Part shown: positions 9,227 through 19,200 of the stretch, one piece after another | Position numbering within the stretch: position 1 is the first letter of the stretch | Layout: every line of letters begins with the position of its first letter | Assembly (NCBI RefSeq): GCF_003367245.1 | Contig: NZ_QRGR01000019.1 | Location: 91,909 to 155,908, forward strand | Reading direction: 5' to 3' | Source: Pontibacter diazotrophicus | GTDB lineage: Bacteria; Bacteroidota; Bacteroidia; Cytophagales; Hymenobacteraceae | DNA length: 64,000 nt | The notes under the pieces: generated by a model | What the model saw: only the letters and a program-made list of their open reading frames with translations | Told to the model about the DNA's origin: nothing | Database searches by the model: none | Made by a program: the position numbers and the translations under genes

Positions 9227-9503
9227 TCAGGTGTGCTATGAAACTGCTATACTTTATGTTACAGGATGCAAAGCTACTATTTATTCCGAACGTGTTGCCC
9301 TGTTGTGATGAAACCACATATGTCTGATCCAGCGGATCAGCTTTCGTGGTAGCCAGTGATGCTCCAGGTGTTGCAGAACCCGTACCTGGCTAAACTTAAT
9401 AGAAACAGCGGTTTTGAAGCACATCGGCAGGAATCAACCATTGCCTCATGCGCACGTATTTTAAAATAAGCACCTATTGTTTTCACCATTAATTGAAGAA
9501 TTT

Positions 9504-9896
9504 ATGACTAATTATGTTCTGTTATATTATTTCGAAGACGAGCAAAATAAAAAGCAGTTTGAGGAAGGCGTACTGAAATTGTTTCCACGCCACAAAATTG
9601 AAAACGACAACAACTTCAAATACATCGGTTTTGCAGGCGAGGCGGAGCCAGGAGTGGAAGGGAAGCTGGATGGCATCCTGAATTCGATGGGCTATGGCGC
9701 TCATGGCTATTTTGGAAAAACAGAGTATGTGGCGCTTTACTTCTCCAGAGATGCAGATCCGGATAACATCAAACGGAAACTATTGATAGGCACAGAGGAA
9801 ATGGTGGATGCGGATGCACAAAAGATGTCGGGAGACGCCCACCGTGATACCATTCAGAACCTGCTGGAGTTTGACTATCGAAAGATTCAGGTATAG
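9504..9896 (+). CDS. Conserved-type hypothetical protein
   Basis: A 130-residue acidic soluble protein I do not recognise. The frame can be extended to a TTG at 9477, but the ATG at 9504 with GAAGAA a few bases upstream is the better start and gives MTNYVLLYYFEDEQN. The protein reads as a small alpha/beta domain (YVLLYYF, FKYIGFAGEAEPG, YVALYFSRDADPDNIKRK). There is no signal peptide, membrane segment or known catalytic motif. Coding pattern matches the neighbours. It ends about 40 bases before a long perfect palindrome that should terminate it. Confidence 0.65.
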   Translation: MTNYVLLYYFEDEQNKKQFEEGVLKLFPRHKIENDNNFKYIGFAGEAEPGVEGKLDGILNSMGYGAHGYFGKTEYVALYFSRDADPDNIKRKLLIGTEEMVDADAQKMSGDAHRDTIQNLLEFDYRKIQV

Positions 9897-9936
9897 TCGC
9901 CATCAGCAGAAAGATATCACCTATTTATATACAGCT

Positions 9937-9984
9937 AAAAAGCACAACACCGTTTATGAATTCATAAACGGTGTTGTGCTTTTT
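9937..9984. terminator. Perfect 48-bp palindrome, bidirectional terminator
   Basis: Two 24-base arms meet with no spacer (outer bases AAAAAGCACAACACCG..., centre GAATTC). A-run and T-run ends give a rho-independent terminator on both strands, between the convergent hypothetical and AddB-like genes. Confidence 0.85.
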
Positions 9985-10059
9985 GTTTTTGATACTGCCA
10001 AAGGCAATTCATGTTATTCCTTTTCTTGAAGAGATTGAACTGCTCTGTTTCTAACAGGC

Positions 10060-12966
10060 TTACCTCGCGCAAATTCCTCTATACGGGCACCACTGGCATA
10101 CATCCAGGTCGTTTGTTTTCCGGATTGGCTCCTCCGGGTCCAGCATGCGGCGAACGAAGTCGGAAAGGAGTGCCTCAGAAGCAGCAATAAAGTCCTTAGG
10201 AGTAGCGCCGTCTGCTTCAGTAAAATTAAATTCGGATGTCATCACACCTGCGTCTAAGTTCCTGAAGGATAGAATGCCGGAATGGGGCTGAATGCTCCAG
10301 GGCTCCACGTGCTGTGCATTGCGCAGTATGGTTTCTGGCTGCTCTTTCAGCGTACGCTGCAGCACGTACTGGTACAGCCAGAGCTGGCGGGCTTTGTCAT
10401 ACTTCGGATCAGTAGTAAACTGCAGCTCCACTTCTTCCGGTTTTACCTTTAGCTGACCCGGTTCCACCTTACCTGTTTTGTAGTCTATTACCCGAAGACT
10501 GTGGCCCGTCAGGTCAATGCGGTCGGCTTTACCGGCTATTCGCACCTGCACCTCCTCGTCGCCCACTTGCACGGGTAGTGTGGCCGAGAGTGTTTCTTCG
10601 AGGCGCAGCACGTAAAGTGGCAGTTCGTCTGAATGGAGCAGGTTCTGCAGGTATTTCTCCAACACCTGCACCGCCACTTTATAGAGGAGATGATTCATAC
10701 CGCGTTCCGGCATTGCCCCGCGCGTTACACGGCTGAATTCCATTTTCACCTGCCCGGGCAGCTGCGTCAGCATCAACTCTACATCAGCAACTTCAATGGG
10801 CTTAGCTGTCTGTTCAAACTCCCGGAAGAAATCCTCCAGCACCTGGTGTACGAGCGTACCGAACTTATCTGCACCCAGCTGTTCCTCGACTTCTTCTACC
10901 TCCTGCATTTTAGCGATGCGCGTGAAGTAATACTGCAGCGAGCAGTTGATGTACATGTTCAGGTGCGAAGGATAAAGCCCCCGTTGCAGTTCCTTTTTAA
11001 GCTGCTCTATTGTCTGGGCATCTTTCTCAATCAGGATGTCCTCGTGGTATTCACGTTTCATTTTCTGCTCCACGGCAGCCGTCATGTCCCTGAATTTAAT
11101 GTTAGGGTTACGCAGCGCGAGGTCATTTTGCAGCTGGAGGATAAAGCGGCTCTTCTCGCCCGAGCCATAGGTGTCGGAGGGCAGTACGTAGAGCAGGTTT
11201 ACCCGCTTGGCACGCTGTAGCAGGCGGTAAAAATTATAGGCTGTCGCTCCTTCCGTTTCGGAGTAGGTCGGCAGGCCAAATTCCCGCAGCACATCGTAGG
11301 GCATCAGCGATTGGTGGCGTTTGGGTGCCGGTAGCGTATTCTCGTTCACCGACAGAATGATCAGGTTTTCGAAATCAAGCGCGCGCGTCTCCAGCATACC
11401 CATTATCTGCAGGTCAGCGATGGGTTCGCCGCTGAAGGGGAGGCGGGTGGATGAGATGAGCTCGTAGAGGAACTTGCGGAAACTGCGCACCGATATCTTG
11501 TGCTCCCGGCAGTCGAAAATCGTGTCAAGGCGTTTGACGAGGGTATAGAAAATGTAGAGGTATTCCGTCTCAATGGTGTTGTGGCCGTGGCTGTAGACTT
11601 CGCGCAGCAAGTCGATGAGCCTGTACATGCTGGCAATAATGTCGTCGCAGTCGCGCCAGGTTTTGAATAGCACCTCGAAGAGCGGGTGTTGCTGGCCCAG
11701 TTTCAGGAGTTCCTGCGCCGACACCAGTACCTTGTTGTCTTCCACAATCTTGTCCAGCACCCGCTGTATCATGCCGTGGTATTTTTCCTGATCCGGCTGG
11801 TCATTCACATAAAGTTCGTAGCGCCTGATAAAGGGGTGCGTGAGCAGCTTCGTGACGGACAGGTGGTGGTACTGGTAGACTTTATAACCGGACTCCTGCA
11901 ATTGGGTGATGCCTGTCAGGTGCACTTCAAACAGCAAATCGATGAGGTTGAAAAGGGGAGTTCCTTTAAAACTCAAACCCATCGTCACGTTATAGTTCGG
12001 AATGTTTTCCGGTATAGAGTGCAGCACCGGCAGGAGCAGTGTCTCATCGGGCAACACAATAGCTACCTGTGCGTGTTTGTCCTGCTGCCGTATTTCCTGC
12101 AGCAGCTGCCCCGCCAGCTTTCCCTGCATACTGGCATTGGCCACACCAATTACGTTTATCTCCTTGTCGTCGGTCAGGAGGAGGTTTTGTTGCCAGCGCC
12201 ACTCCGGCAACTTCCACGTACTCTTATACTTCCGCAGGAAGCTCCCGGCACGGTTCGGCGTATTCTCCTCCATATAAAATTCATCTGAGTCAAAGAGCAC
12301 CTCGGCCTTTTCATGCTTCAGTAGCGTTTTGATAATCTTTTCTTCCGAAGCAGTCAGGGCATTGAGGCCGATGAAGATGTATTGGGCACAGTCAGATTCT
12401 TTGGCGATGTGGTCGATGTTGTCTGCCACTTTACGGAAGGCCATGCCGGTGTAAGCCTGCTTTTTCTCCAGCAGGCGCTTTTTTAGGTTATGGTAGGTTT
12501 TTTCAATATTGTCCCAGAGACTGAAGTACTTGCGCATAGTAGGGGAGAATTCCTTGCCCAGGTACTTCGGGTCCCAGCGCTCCAGCGCCTTGGCTTCACC
12601 CAGGTACTCAAACAATTTGCCCGTATGCACCAGGTTCTGATCGATGCGGCTGAAATCGTCTAACAAAGTGGCGGCCCATGTCACAAACTGGTCGAAGTCC
12701 AGCGTCGGATCCTGCTCCCGCATCAGGTCATACAGCTCAAGTTGGAGGTTTATCGGCTCGAGCACGTCCGTCTTCGCCAGGCGGCAGATGAAATCCTCCA
12801 TCGCAGACACCTCCGGCGACCAGATGGGTTCTGTAGCTGCCTGCGCCAAAGCATTTTTGAAAAAGAAACTCGCACGCCGCGAAGGCAGCACGATGCACAG
12901 ATCACTGATATTCTCTTTATACTTTTCGTAAACGTATTTTGCTGATAGCTCTAAGAAAGTCTGCAA
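10060..12966 (-). CDS. AddB-like PD-(D/E)XK nuclease of a RecBCD-type helicase-nuclease
   Basis: A 968-residue protein. The N-terminal ~600 residues resemble an inactive helicase of the AddB type; the region where a Walker A would sit reads LCIVLPSRRASFFFKN, without the P-loop. The C-terminal ~300 residues form a RecB-like nuclease: GTLVHQVLEDFF, then AGKADRID and VIDYKTGK, giving the D...D-x-K active site. Four cysteines flank the nuclease (Cys675 in NCSLQYYF; Cys957, Cys960 and Cys966 in CQWCPYRGIC), the arrangement that holds a 4Fe-4S cluster in AddB. It should pair with the AddA-like protein encoded at 16246-19647 on the same strand to resect double-strand breaks for RecA. The partner is not adjacent: a VOC and a phytochrome gene lie between. 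Confidence 0.88.
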   Translation of the reverse strand: MQTFLELSAKYVYEKYKENISDLCIVLPSRRASFFFKNALAQAATEPIWSPEVSAMEDFICRLAKTDVLEPINLQLELYDLMREQDPTLDFDQFVTWAATLLDDFSRIDQNLVHTGKLFEYLGEAKALERWDPKYLGKEFSPTMRKYFSLWDNIEKTYHNLKKRLLEKKQAYTGMAFRKVADNIDHIAKESDCAQYIFIGLNALTASEEKIIKTLLKHEKAEVLFDSDEFYMEENTPNRAGSFLRKYKSTWKLPEWRWQQNLLLTDDKEINVIGVANASMQGKLAGQLLQEIRQQDKHAQVAIVLPDETLLLPVLHSIPENIPNYNVTMGLSFKGTPLFNLIDLLFEVHLTGITQLQESGYKVYQYHHLSVTKLLTHPFIRRYELYVNDQPDQEKYHGMIQRVLDKIVEDNKVLVSAQELLKLGQQHPLFEVLFKTWRDCDDIIASMYRLIDLLREVYSHGHNTIETEYLYIFYTLVKRLDTIFDCREHKISVRSFRKFLYELISSTRLPFSGEPIADLQIMGMLETRALDFENLIILSVNENTLPAPKRHQSLMPYDVLREFGLPTYSETEGATAYNFYRLLQRAKRVNLLYVLPSDTYGSGEKSRFILQLQNDLALRNPNIKFRDMTAAVEQKMKREYHEDILIEKDAQTIEQLKKELQRGLYPSHLNMYINCSLQYYFTRIAKMQEVEEVEEQLGADKFGTLVHQVLEDFFREFEQTAKPIEVADVELMLTQLPGQVKMEFSRVTRGAMPERGMNHLLYKVAVQVLEKYLQNLLHSDELPLYVLRLEETLSATLPVQVGDEEVQVRIAGKADRIDLTGHSLRVIDYKTGKVEPGQLKVKPEEVELQFTTDPKYDKARQLWLYQYVLQRTLKEQPETILRNAQHVEPWSIQPHSGILSFRNLDAGVMTSEFNFTEADGATPKDFIAASEALLSDFVRRMLDPEEPIRKTNDLDVCQWCPYRGICAR

Positions 12967-13059
12967 GGGTGTTTGTGTTGTATGGGTGAACGATGTTCCG
13001 GGAATGATTTCTAAACCAGGCGCTGAATAACACCAGCGCCATTTCAGATAAACCTGTTA

Positions 13060-13135
13060 CCCACCCCTAACCCCCTCCAGGGAGGGGAATCTTTTACTCT
13101 TGCAGTATTTCCCTCTTGGGAGGGGTAGGGGTAGG
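13060..13135. repeat. CCCCT/AGGGG intergenic repeat
   Basis: A G/C-run repeat: CCACCCCTAACCCCC, then CTCCAGGGAGGGG, and an inverted AGGGGTAGGGGTAGG at the other end, so the whole can fold back. Similar sequence occurs near 59305-59360, 60620-60745, 62830-62990 and 63755 in this window. Confidence 0.6.
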
Positions 13136-13184
13136 TTCTTTATTTTGTAAACAGATTAAAAGTATCAGATCAGTTAATTAGCGA

Positions 13185-13613
13185 TCAATGTATCGAAGCG
13201 CCTACTTCATCTTTCTCCAGTGGAATAAAAGGATTATAAGCGATCTCCCACAGGTTTTCGTCCGGGTCAGCAATATAGCTGCTGTAGCCACCCCAGAATA
13301 CTTTCTCCGGTTGCTTCAGCACTTTGGCGCCTTTCGCTTCCAGCGATGCCACCAGTTCGTCCACTTCCTGCTCTGACTGCACATTGTACGCCAGCGAGAA
13401 TCTACGGAAGCCCTTGCCATCTGCCGGCACTCCTGCGTCATCAGCCAAAGACTCCTGCGGAAACAGGGCCAGTTGAAGACCATTCAACTGAAAAAAAACT
13501 ACTGCTTCGGTGCTAAGGGCAGTGGGCTGCCAGCCAAATACGTTCTGGTAAAAGGCCTTCGAACGCTGGAGGTTCGTCACGCCAAGTGTGATGAGAGTTA
13601 ATCGCTGTTCCAT
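13185..13613 (-). CDS. VOC family (glyoxalase/dioxygenase superfamily) protein
   Basis: A 142-residue single-domain protein with the paired beta-alpha-beta-beta-beta units of the vicinal oxygen chelate fold: ITLGVTNLQRSKAFYQNVFG at the start, and ADPDENLWEIAYNP closing the second unit, the usual glyoxalase-family ending. The closing Glu is a possible metal ligand. Families of this size include glyoxalases, antibiotic-binding proteins and dioxygenase-like enzymes, so substrate and activity cannot be assigned. No signal peptide. It is transcribed toward addB with a 218-base gap that holds a repeat, so co-transcription is unlikely. Confidence 0.85.
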   Translation of the reverse strand: MEQRLTLITLGVTNLQRSKAFYQNVFGWQPTALSTEAVVFFQLNGLQLALFPQESLADDAGVPADGKGFRRFSLAYNVQSEQEVDELVASLEAKGAKVLKQPEKVFWGGYSSYIADPDENLWEIAYNPFIPLEKDEVGASIH

Positions 13614-13743
13614 ATTCTGGTATATAATCTTTTCCGAATTTTAAAGCTATCCTGAACCTTGTTTTGCTTGAGTAAATTAGGAGCTCAAGCTTTTTATGAC
13701 ATTGCTAAAGACGAACTGTGGGTATGTTTAGCGTCTGTGCCGG

Positions 13744-15981
13744 TTAATGCTGAGCTGTTATGAATCTAACCTCAAAAGTAGCTCCCTGATCCGGGGCACT
13801 CTCCACCGCTATATCTCCTCCCAATGATTTTACCTGCATCTTGGTAAGGTACAAGCCAATGCCTTTAGAATCTTTTCCTTTATGAAACGTATTATAGAGT
13901 CCGAAGACTTTGTGGCCCATTTTCTCCAGGTCCATTCCCATTCCGTTGTCCGATACTGCCAGGCAGATTTGCTTGTCCTCCTGCCAGGTTTTGATTTTGA
14001 TAATTGGCCGTCTGCCGTCTGCGCTGTACTTAAGGGCATTCGACAGCAGGTTATGCAGTATACTTTCGAAATATACTTTGGAGGTAGGTATCTCCTGTAC
14101 CTGCAGGTCCGTTTCAATTAGCGCGTTGCTTTTCAGGATGGCCGCCTGCATGTTCTGCAACTGCTTTTCGATAACATCTGCCACCTGCACTTTCGTCTGC
14201 TGCAGCTGCTGGTCCAGTGCCACATCCAGAATCAGGTTCAGGTCCTGCACGGTATCGGACATGTTATGTATCATCTGGTTCATCCGTTTCATCACCTCAA
14301 CCACGGTTTCCTGTGTCGGGTCCTCTTTGTAAAGCGCGTATAGCCCCTGCATATTACTCATGGGGGAGCGCAGGTTGTGCGATATGATGTGGGCGAAATC
14401 TTCCAGCCGGTTATTCTTCTGCCGGAGTTCTTCAGCTGATGCCTCCATTTCCTGGTTCAGGTCCTTGAGCTTATTTGCCTGGTTCCGTAGCAGGATAGCC
14501 GTAATATCTTTCTGTAATATCTGCGCTATTTCCAGATCATTCAGGGACCATGGCAGTGATTTGCCCTTGATAATTTCTTCCCACCGGCTGAATGACTTCC
14601 GTGGGTGCACTCTCAGGTCTGCGCTGGCAGTCGGCTTTTCCGGGTCCCCGGCCCAAATGCGCTTTTCCTGTATTTCGGGTTTAAAGTACAGTATATACTC
14701 TTTGTTGTAGCGGGAAATTTCAACCGCAAGCAAGCCGCTGGCGGTATCGGCGTAATGTACTGCAGCTGGCAGATGTTTGGAGAGTTCTCTTGTGGAGAAT
14801 ATCCTTTCTTCCTTCTTTTCTGAGAGCCAATCTATAATTCCCCTTATTTGATCGTCTGAAGGCGTTTTCCCTGCCGCCCGAAGCGTGCTGTTGAAGTAGA
14901 CTGCCGCTCCCTGGCAGGAAGTAAGGTGGAGCAGTGTGTGTTGCTGTTCGAATAGACCTTTAAATAAGTCTCCTGCGAGGTTTACTTGTGCAAGCAGCGC
15001 TTCCTCCAGTTGCTTCTGTTTGTTAAATTTGTGCACGTCACGCTTTTCGCTGCTGGCTATAATAGCGTTCGAAAAGGCCATGGCAGCCAGGTTACAGGCC
15101 ATTCTCTTCCAGTAGTCAATAAACAGTGGCGTTGTATGGTGGCACGTAATAAGCCCCCATAATTTGTTCCTGACCAGGATGGAAAAGGAGAGGGTGGCAC
15201 TTACTTCCATGTTGCGGAGGTATTCCAGGTGGATCTCCGACGGGTTACGTAGTTCCGACCGGATGATGTTGGAAGGCTTTCCGGTTGTTGGATTCATATA
15301 GGGCATAATGTCAACTGCGGTAGCATGCACGTCCGGGATTTGCCTTACGTGTTTCTTCATCAGCAGCGCTCTGGCTGGTCCCGGAATATCGGTGGACGGA
15401 AAATGGTGGTGTAGGTAAGAGCGAATTCCTGGTTTTATTTTCTCAGCGATTACTTCTCCATGCCAGTCCTCATCAAAAACATAAAGCATCACCCTGTCAT
15501 AGCCCAGGGTTTGCTGCACAAATTCCAGGAGCAGGTTCGCCTGGCTTTCAAGCACATGATGCTCATTCAGTTCATACTGGAAATGGCAAAAGGCAAGGGA
15601 GTTTTCCAGCCTCCCCTGTGCAGTTGTCTGCGGCATTGGCTCAAATTCCAGCATCAATTTCTGGCCTTCCAGATGCAGAAAACCAAAGAACTGTTGCCCC
15701 TGTAGCTGCAGTAGCTGCGGACTGCCTTTGTGCGTCTGGTTTAACTGCTCTACCAATTTTGCTTGTTCCTCCTCCCGGCAGATAGCAGTAATGTGCTTTC
15801 CAAGTAGCTTCTCCGCTTTGATCTGCAGGTATTGTTCTACATTCTGGCTCACCTGCTCTATCTGCAACGTAGCCTGGTCCAGGATAAATAGAAAACCATG
15901 TGGCTGAATTCTGCCTATAATATGGATAGGTTCAGTGTCACAGTTAGATAGGTCGACATTCAGGTTGTTATAGTTTTGCAT
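13744..15981 (-). CDS. Bacteriophytochrome sensor histidine kinase
   Basis: A 745-residue red/far-red light sensor with the full PAS-GAF-PHY photosensory core and a kinase. Cys14 in NCDTEPIHIIGRIQPHG is the biliverdin-attaching cysteine position of bacteriophytochromes. The GAF domain has the FPSTDIPGPARAL motif (PASDIP-like) and CHHTTP with the chromophore histidine. The PHY tongue is present (PRKSFSRW and PWSLNDLEIA). After a short coiled coil the kinase has the H-box SHNLRSPM, N-box NLLSNALKYS, DNGMGM and KGIGLYL, all intact. It should autophosphorylate under light control. No heme oxygenase or response regulator is adjacent, so the pigment source and phosphate target must lie elsewhere. 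It sits between the addB-like and addA-like genes, with gaps of 130 and 264 bases to its direct neighbours. Confidence 0.95.
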   Translation of the reverse strand: MQNYNNLNVDLSNCDTEPIHIIGRIQPHGFLFILDQATLQIEQVSQNVEQYLQIKAEKLLGKHITAICREEEQAKLVEQLNQTHKGSPQLLQLQGQQFFGFLHLEGQKLMLEFEPMPQTTAQGRLENSLAFCHFQYELNEHHVLESQANLLLEFVQQTLGYDRVMLYVFDEDWHGEVIAEKIKPGIRSYLHHHFPSTDIPGPARALLMKKHVRQIPDVHATAVDIMPYMNPTTGKPSNIIRSELRNPSEIHLEYLRNMEVSATLSFSILVRNKLWGLITCHHTTPLFIDYWKRMACNLAAMAFSNAIIASSEKRDVHKFNKQKQLEEALLAQVNLAGDLFKGLFEQQHTLLHLTSCQGAAVYFNSTLRAAGKTPSDDQIRGIIDWLSEKKEERIFSTRELSKHLPAAVHYADTASGLLAVEISRYNKEYILYFKPEIQEKRIWAGDPEKPTASADLRVHPRKSFSRWEEIIKGKSLPWSLNDLEIAQILQKDITAILLRNQANKLKDLNQEMEASAEELRQKNNRLEDFAHIISHNLRSPMSNMQGLYALYKEDPTQETVVEVMKRMNQMIHNMSDTVQDLNLILDVALDQQLQQTKVQVADVIEKQLQNMQAAILKSNALIETDLQVQEIPTSKVYFESILHNLLSNALKYSADGRRPIIKIKTWQEDKQICLAVSDNGMGMDLEKMGHKVFGLYNTFHKGKDSKGIGLYLTKMQVKSLGGDIAVESAPDQGATFEVRFITAQH

Positions 15982-16100
15982 AAATCATTCAAGAGACCGC
16001 ACGACTCGTTCTACATTATTGTTAATGTTATTAAATATTGGCTAAACTATACGCTGAATACAAACAAGGTTAAATTTTTCAAGTAAAATGAAGACTCGGA

Positions 16101-16182
16101 AGTGTGTTTAAATTTTGTTTTCGAAAGCGAGAATGGGAGATTTCAGGTTCTCACAAAGCTCGATTTATTTAAAAGCATTGCT
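16101..16182. repeat. Possible decayed copy of the fold-back element
   Basis: The first ~35 bases (GTTTAAATTTTGTTTTCGAA, then AGCGAGAAT) closely match the left end of the element at 49665, and the right end (ATTTAAAAGCATTGCT) loosely resembles its right end. The interior is shorter and diverged, so this is tentative. Confidence 0.3.
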
Positions 16183-16245
16183 ATTACACGAAATCAGCCG
16201 TCGCCATGTTCTGGAAGCGCATATCTTTGCAGCCCAAAGATAGAC

Positions 16246-19200
16246 TTATAACTCCATTTTAAGCTGCTCCGTTTTACCACCATAGCTCCAGGTCTTTACC
16301 TGCTGCGTCTCAAAATAATAAAGCACGCATTTCACTTTCTGATAACCCAGTTGCCGGAAGCGGACGGCGTAGTGGTCAAGGCGGTTGCGGTGGCTGGGCT
16401 CAGGTGGCGGCACTTTGAACTCAATCAATACCACGGCATCGGCATCGAACACAATACGGTCAGGTTTATAAAGGTAGGCACGGGCATCCAGCACTTCCTT
16501 TTCATGCTCCACCACTACATTTTTAGAGAAGTAATGCGCCATCTTCGGGTGGTGCAACACCTCATTCAGTTTCTGCCTCAGTAAAGGTTTGTCCCGGTCG
16601 CTGATGATGCCTTCGTATACCATCTGGCGCATCACCTGGTCCAGTTCCGTGGCAAAGGCCATGCGGGCGAGCGCATAATGCAACTTACGGTTTTGCTGGC
16701 GCTGCAGGGCCTGCGTTTCAAAATCAAATACGTTGTTGGCGTGTTGCTTTATCTTCAGGCGCTGCTCCCAGTCAGTGGCTGTCAGGTAATCAAGGTGGTA
16801 GGTATGGTCGTTGTCTTGTTGAGTAGCTCGTGAGGGTTGTGCAGTGCCTTTCGCCAACTGGTAACACATCTTACCCGGCTCCCACATATCCTTGTGCACG
16901 AGGTAGCGGTACAGCAGGTGGCTTACATTTTTGGCAGATCCCTCCAACGCACGCGCAGCTTTTTTATCCTCCAGCAGATCTTTGCCGTTCCCAATCAGGT
17001 AAAGGCGGTCGATAGGGCGGGTAAGGGCCACATACAGCATGTTCAGGTTCTCGATAAAGGTTTTCTCTACCTCTGTATTGTATTGCCCTGCCAGAATCGT
17101 TTTCTCCAGTTTAGAACTTATGTTAACTGCGACACTCCGCAGCTTACCCGTTACAGTGACTTCGTTTGGCAGCTGGCTCCACATAAGGGAGCGGCTCATC
17201 GGCTCTGTACCCCAATCCGCAAAAGGAATGATGACGATAGGGTATGCCAGTCCTTTTGATTTATGGATGCTGGTGATGGTAATGGCGTCACGGTTTTTTG
17301 GCGTGTTGATGCTCAGCTTTTCTTTCTGCACATCCCAATACCCCAGAAAGTTATTGAGATTGTTACTGTGCTTGAGGCTGTACTCCAGCACCAGGTCCAG
17401 AAAGCGGAAGAGGTATTCGCTCTCGTTGTTTTTGTCGAGCAGGCTGAAGATGCGTATGAGCTTTTCTGTGAGCTCATAGATAGAGAGGTTGCCAGTCTCG
17501 CGCTCCTGCACATCAAAACCGAATACCCGCAGCTGGTCAAAAAAAGGCTCGCTGTCCGGCTCATTTGCAATCTCAGCAATCCGCTGCGTCATGCCCACAT
17601 CCGGAATTGTTTCCAGCGCCACTTTGCACACCAGGTACAGCGCCTCCGACTTCGCCAGCGTATCGTTGGGGCGGTTGAAGACCCGAAACAGGGAGACGAT
17701 CAGGTTGATGACCTCTGCAAACTGCAGGGAAAGCGAATCCTGTGAAATGATATCGAATCCTCTTTCTTTCAGAAAATTGGCAATAAGCTTACTTTTAATG
17801 TTGGTGCGGCACAACACGGCCATGTCCTGCAACTGATAGCCTTCGGCCCGTGCCTCTTCTACCAACTGCAACACCATATTCAGCGTGCTCTCATCGTAGC
17901 TTAAAACCTCCGGCCGGGTGTAGCCATTATAAAGTTCTTCGGTTCGTTTGCAGGTGCTCAGGTCATACTTATAGTTTGTGTCTTCCGGATGCGTGAACAT
18001 GATTTGGATATGCCCACCCCGTTTGTCGTTGCCCACCGGTACCTGTTGCTGAAAGTTATCATCATAGATGGAGGAAAACATCTTGAACTCCTGGTGCCCC
18101 TGGCTGATATAGGTAAAAAGTTCGTTGTTGAAGTCAATGATCTCTACTCTGCTTCTGTAGTTCTCTTTCAGTGTATCCGGCTGCAGCGCATGATCCACCG
18201 ATTGATAACGCTCCTCAATCAGGTGCCCATGCCGGCGGTTCTGGTACAGGTGCTGTGTTGTCTCCTTGTATAGATGCAGGATTTGCTCCATTTCACCGCC
18301 GCGCCATCTGTAAATGGCTTGCTTTGCATCGCCCACCACCATACTGAAGTGCCCGGAGGCCAGGGCATTGTCCACGAGTGGGAGCAGGTTGTTCCATTGT
18401 AGCACCGACGTGTCCTGAAACTCATCAATCAGGATGTGGTTGTATTTCTCACCCAGGCGCTCATAAATAAACGGTACCGGTTCCTGCAGCACAATGTCGA
18501 TAATGCGCTTATTAAAATCCGATATATGTATGGTGTTTTTGTCGCGCTTAATTTCCTGCAGGCATTTCTCGAGTTCGTTCAGCACCGACACCTTATAAAG
18601 GTGCGGTACAATGGCCTGTATAAGCGTGAAAGTTTCGGCATATTGCTCCTTTATATTTTCTATCTGCTGGTAAAGCGCCGTCAGTTCCGGCTTTATCTGG
18701 TCTATCTGTGCTTTGGTGGCTGTGCTAACTTTGCCTGCATACCATTTATCTTCTTCGATGGTGGTGCGTGCGTAATTGTTGCCATAGTTCAGGTCCACGT
18801 TCTTTTGCCAGGTGTTAAAATAGCTGCAAATGCCGCGGGTGCTCTGGTAAAAATCAGTGGGGGAGAGGCCGGCATTCCTGATAATCGCTGTGGCCTCGCT
18901 GGCAGTCGCCTGCACCGCGGCCTCCACGTCCTGCACTACCTGCCTCAATTCCTCCCTCACTTTTTTAAAGTCTTCGAGTGTGAGTTGCTGCAGGTCTGTT
19001 ACGGCTTCATACACCTGCTCATTCAGCAGGTTTTTGGCAAAGTCCATCAGATCGTCGGGCAGCATGGTCCAGCTTTTGCCTTCCCGGGCTTTCTCCAGGG
19101 CATACTGCTCCAGCGTCTCCGAAAGCAGGTCACCCTTGCTGTCGCTCACCTTGTCGAGCAGCAGCGATACTGCCGTACTTACCAGGGTGTTTGAGTCCAG

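Noticed and set aside
9477..9503. TTG start of the 9.5-kb hypothetical gene
   Set aside because: The ATG at 9504 has a better upstream sequence.
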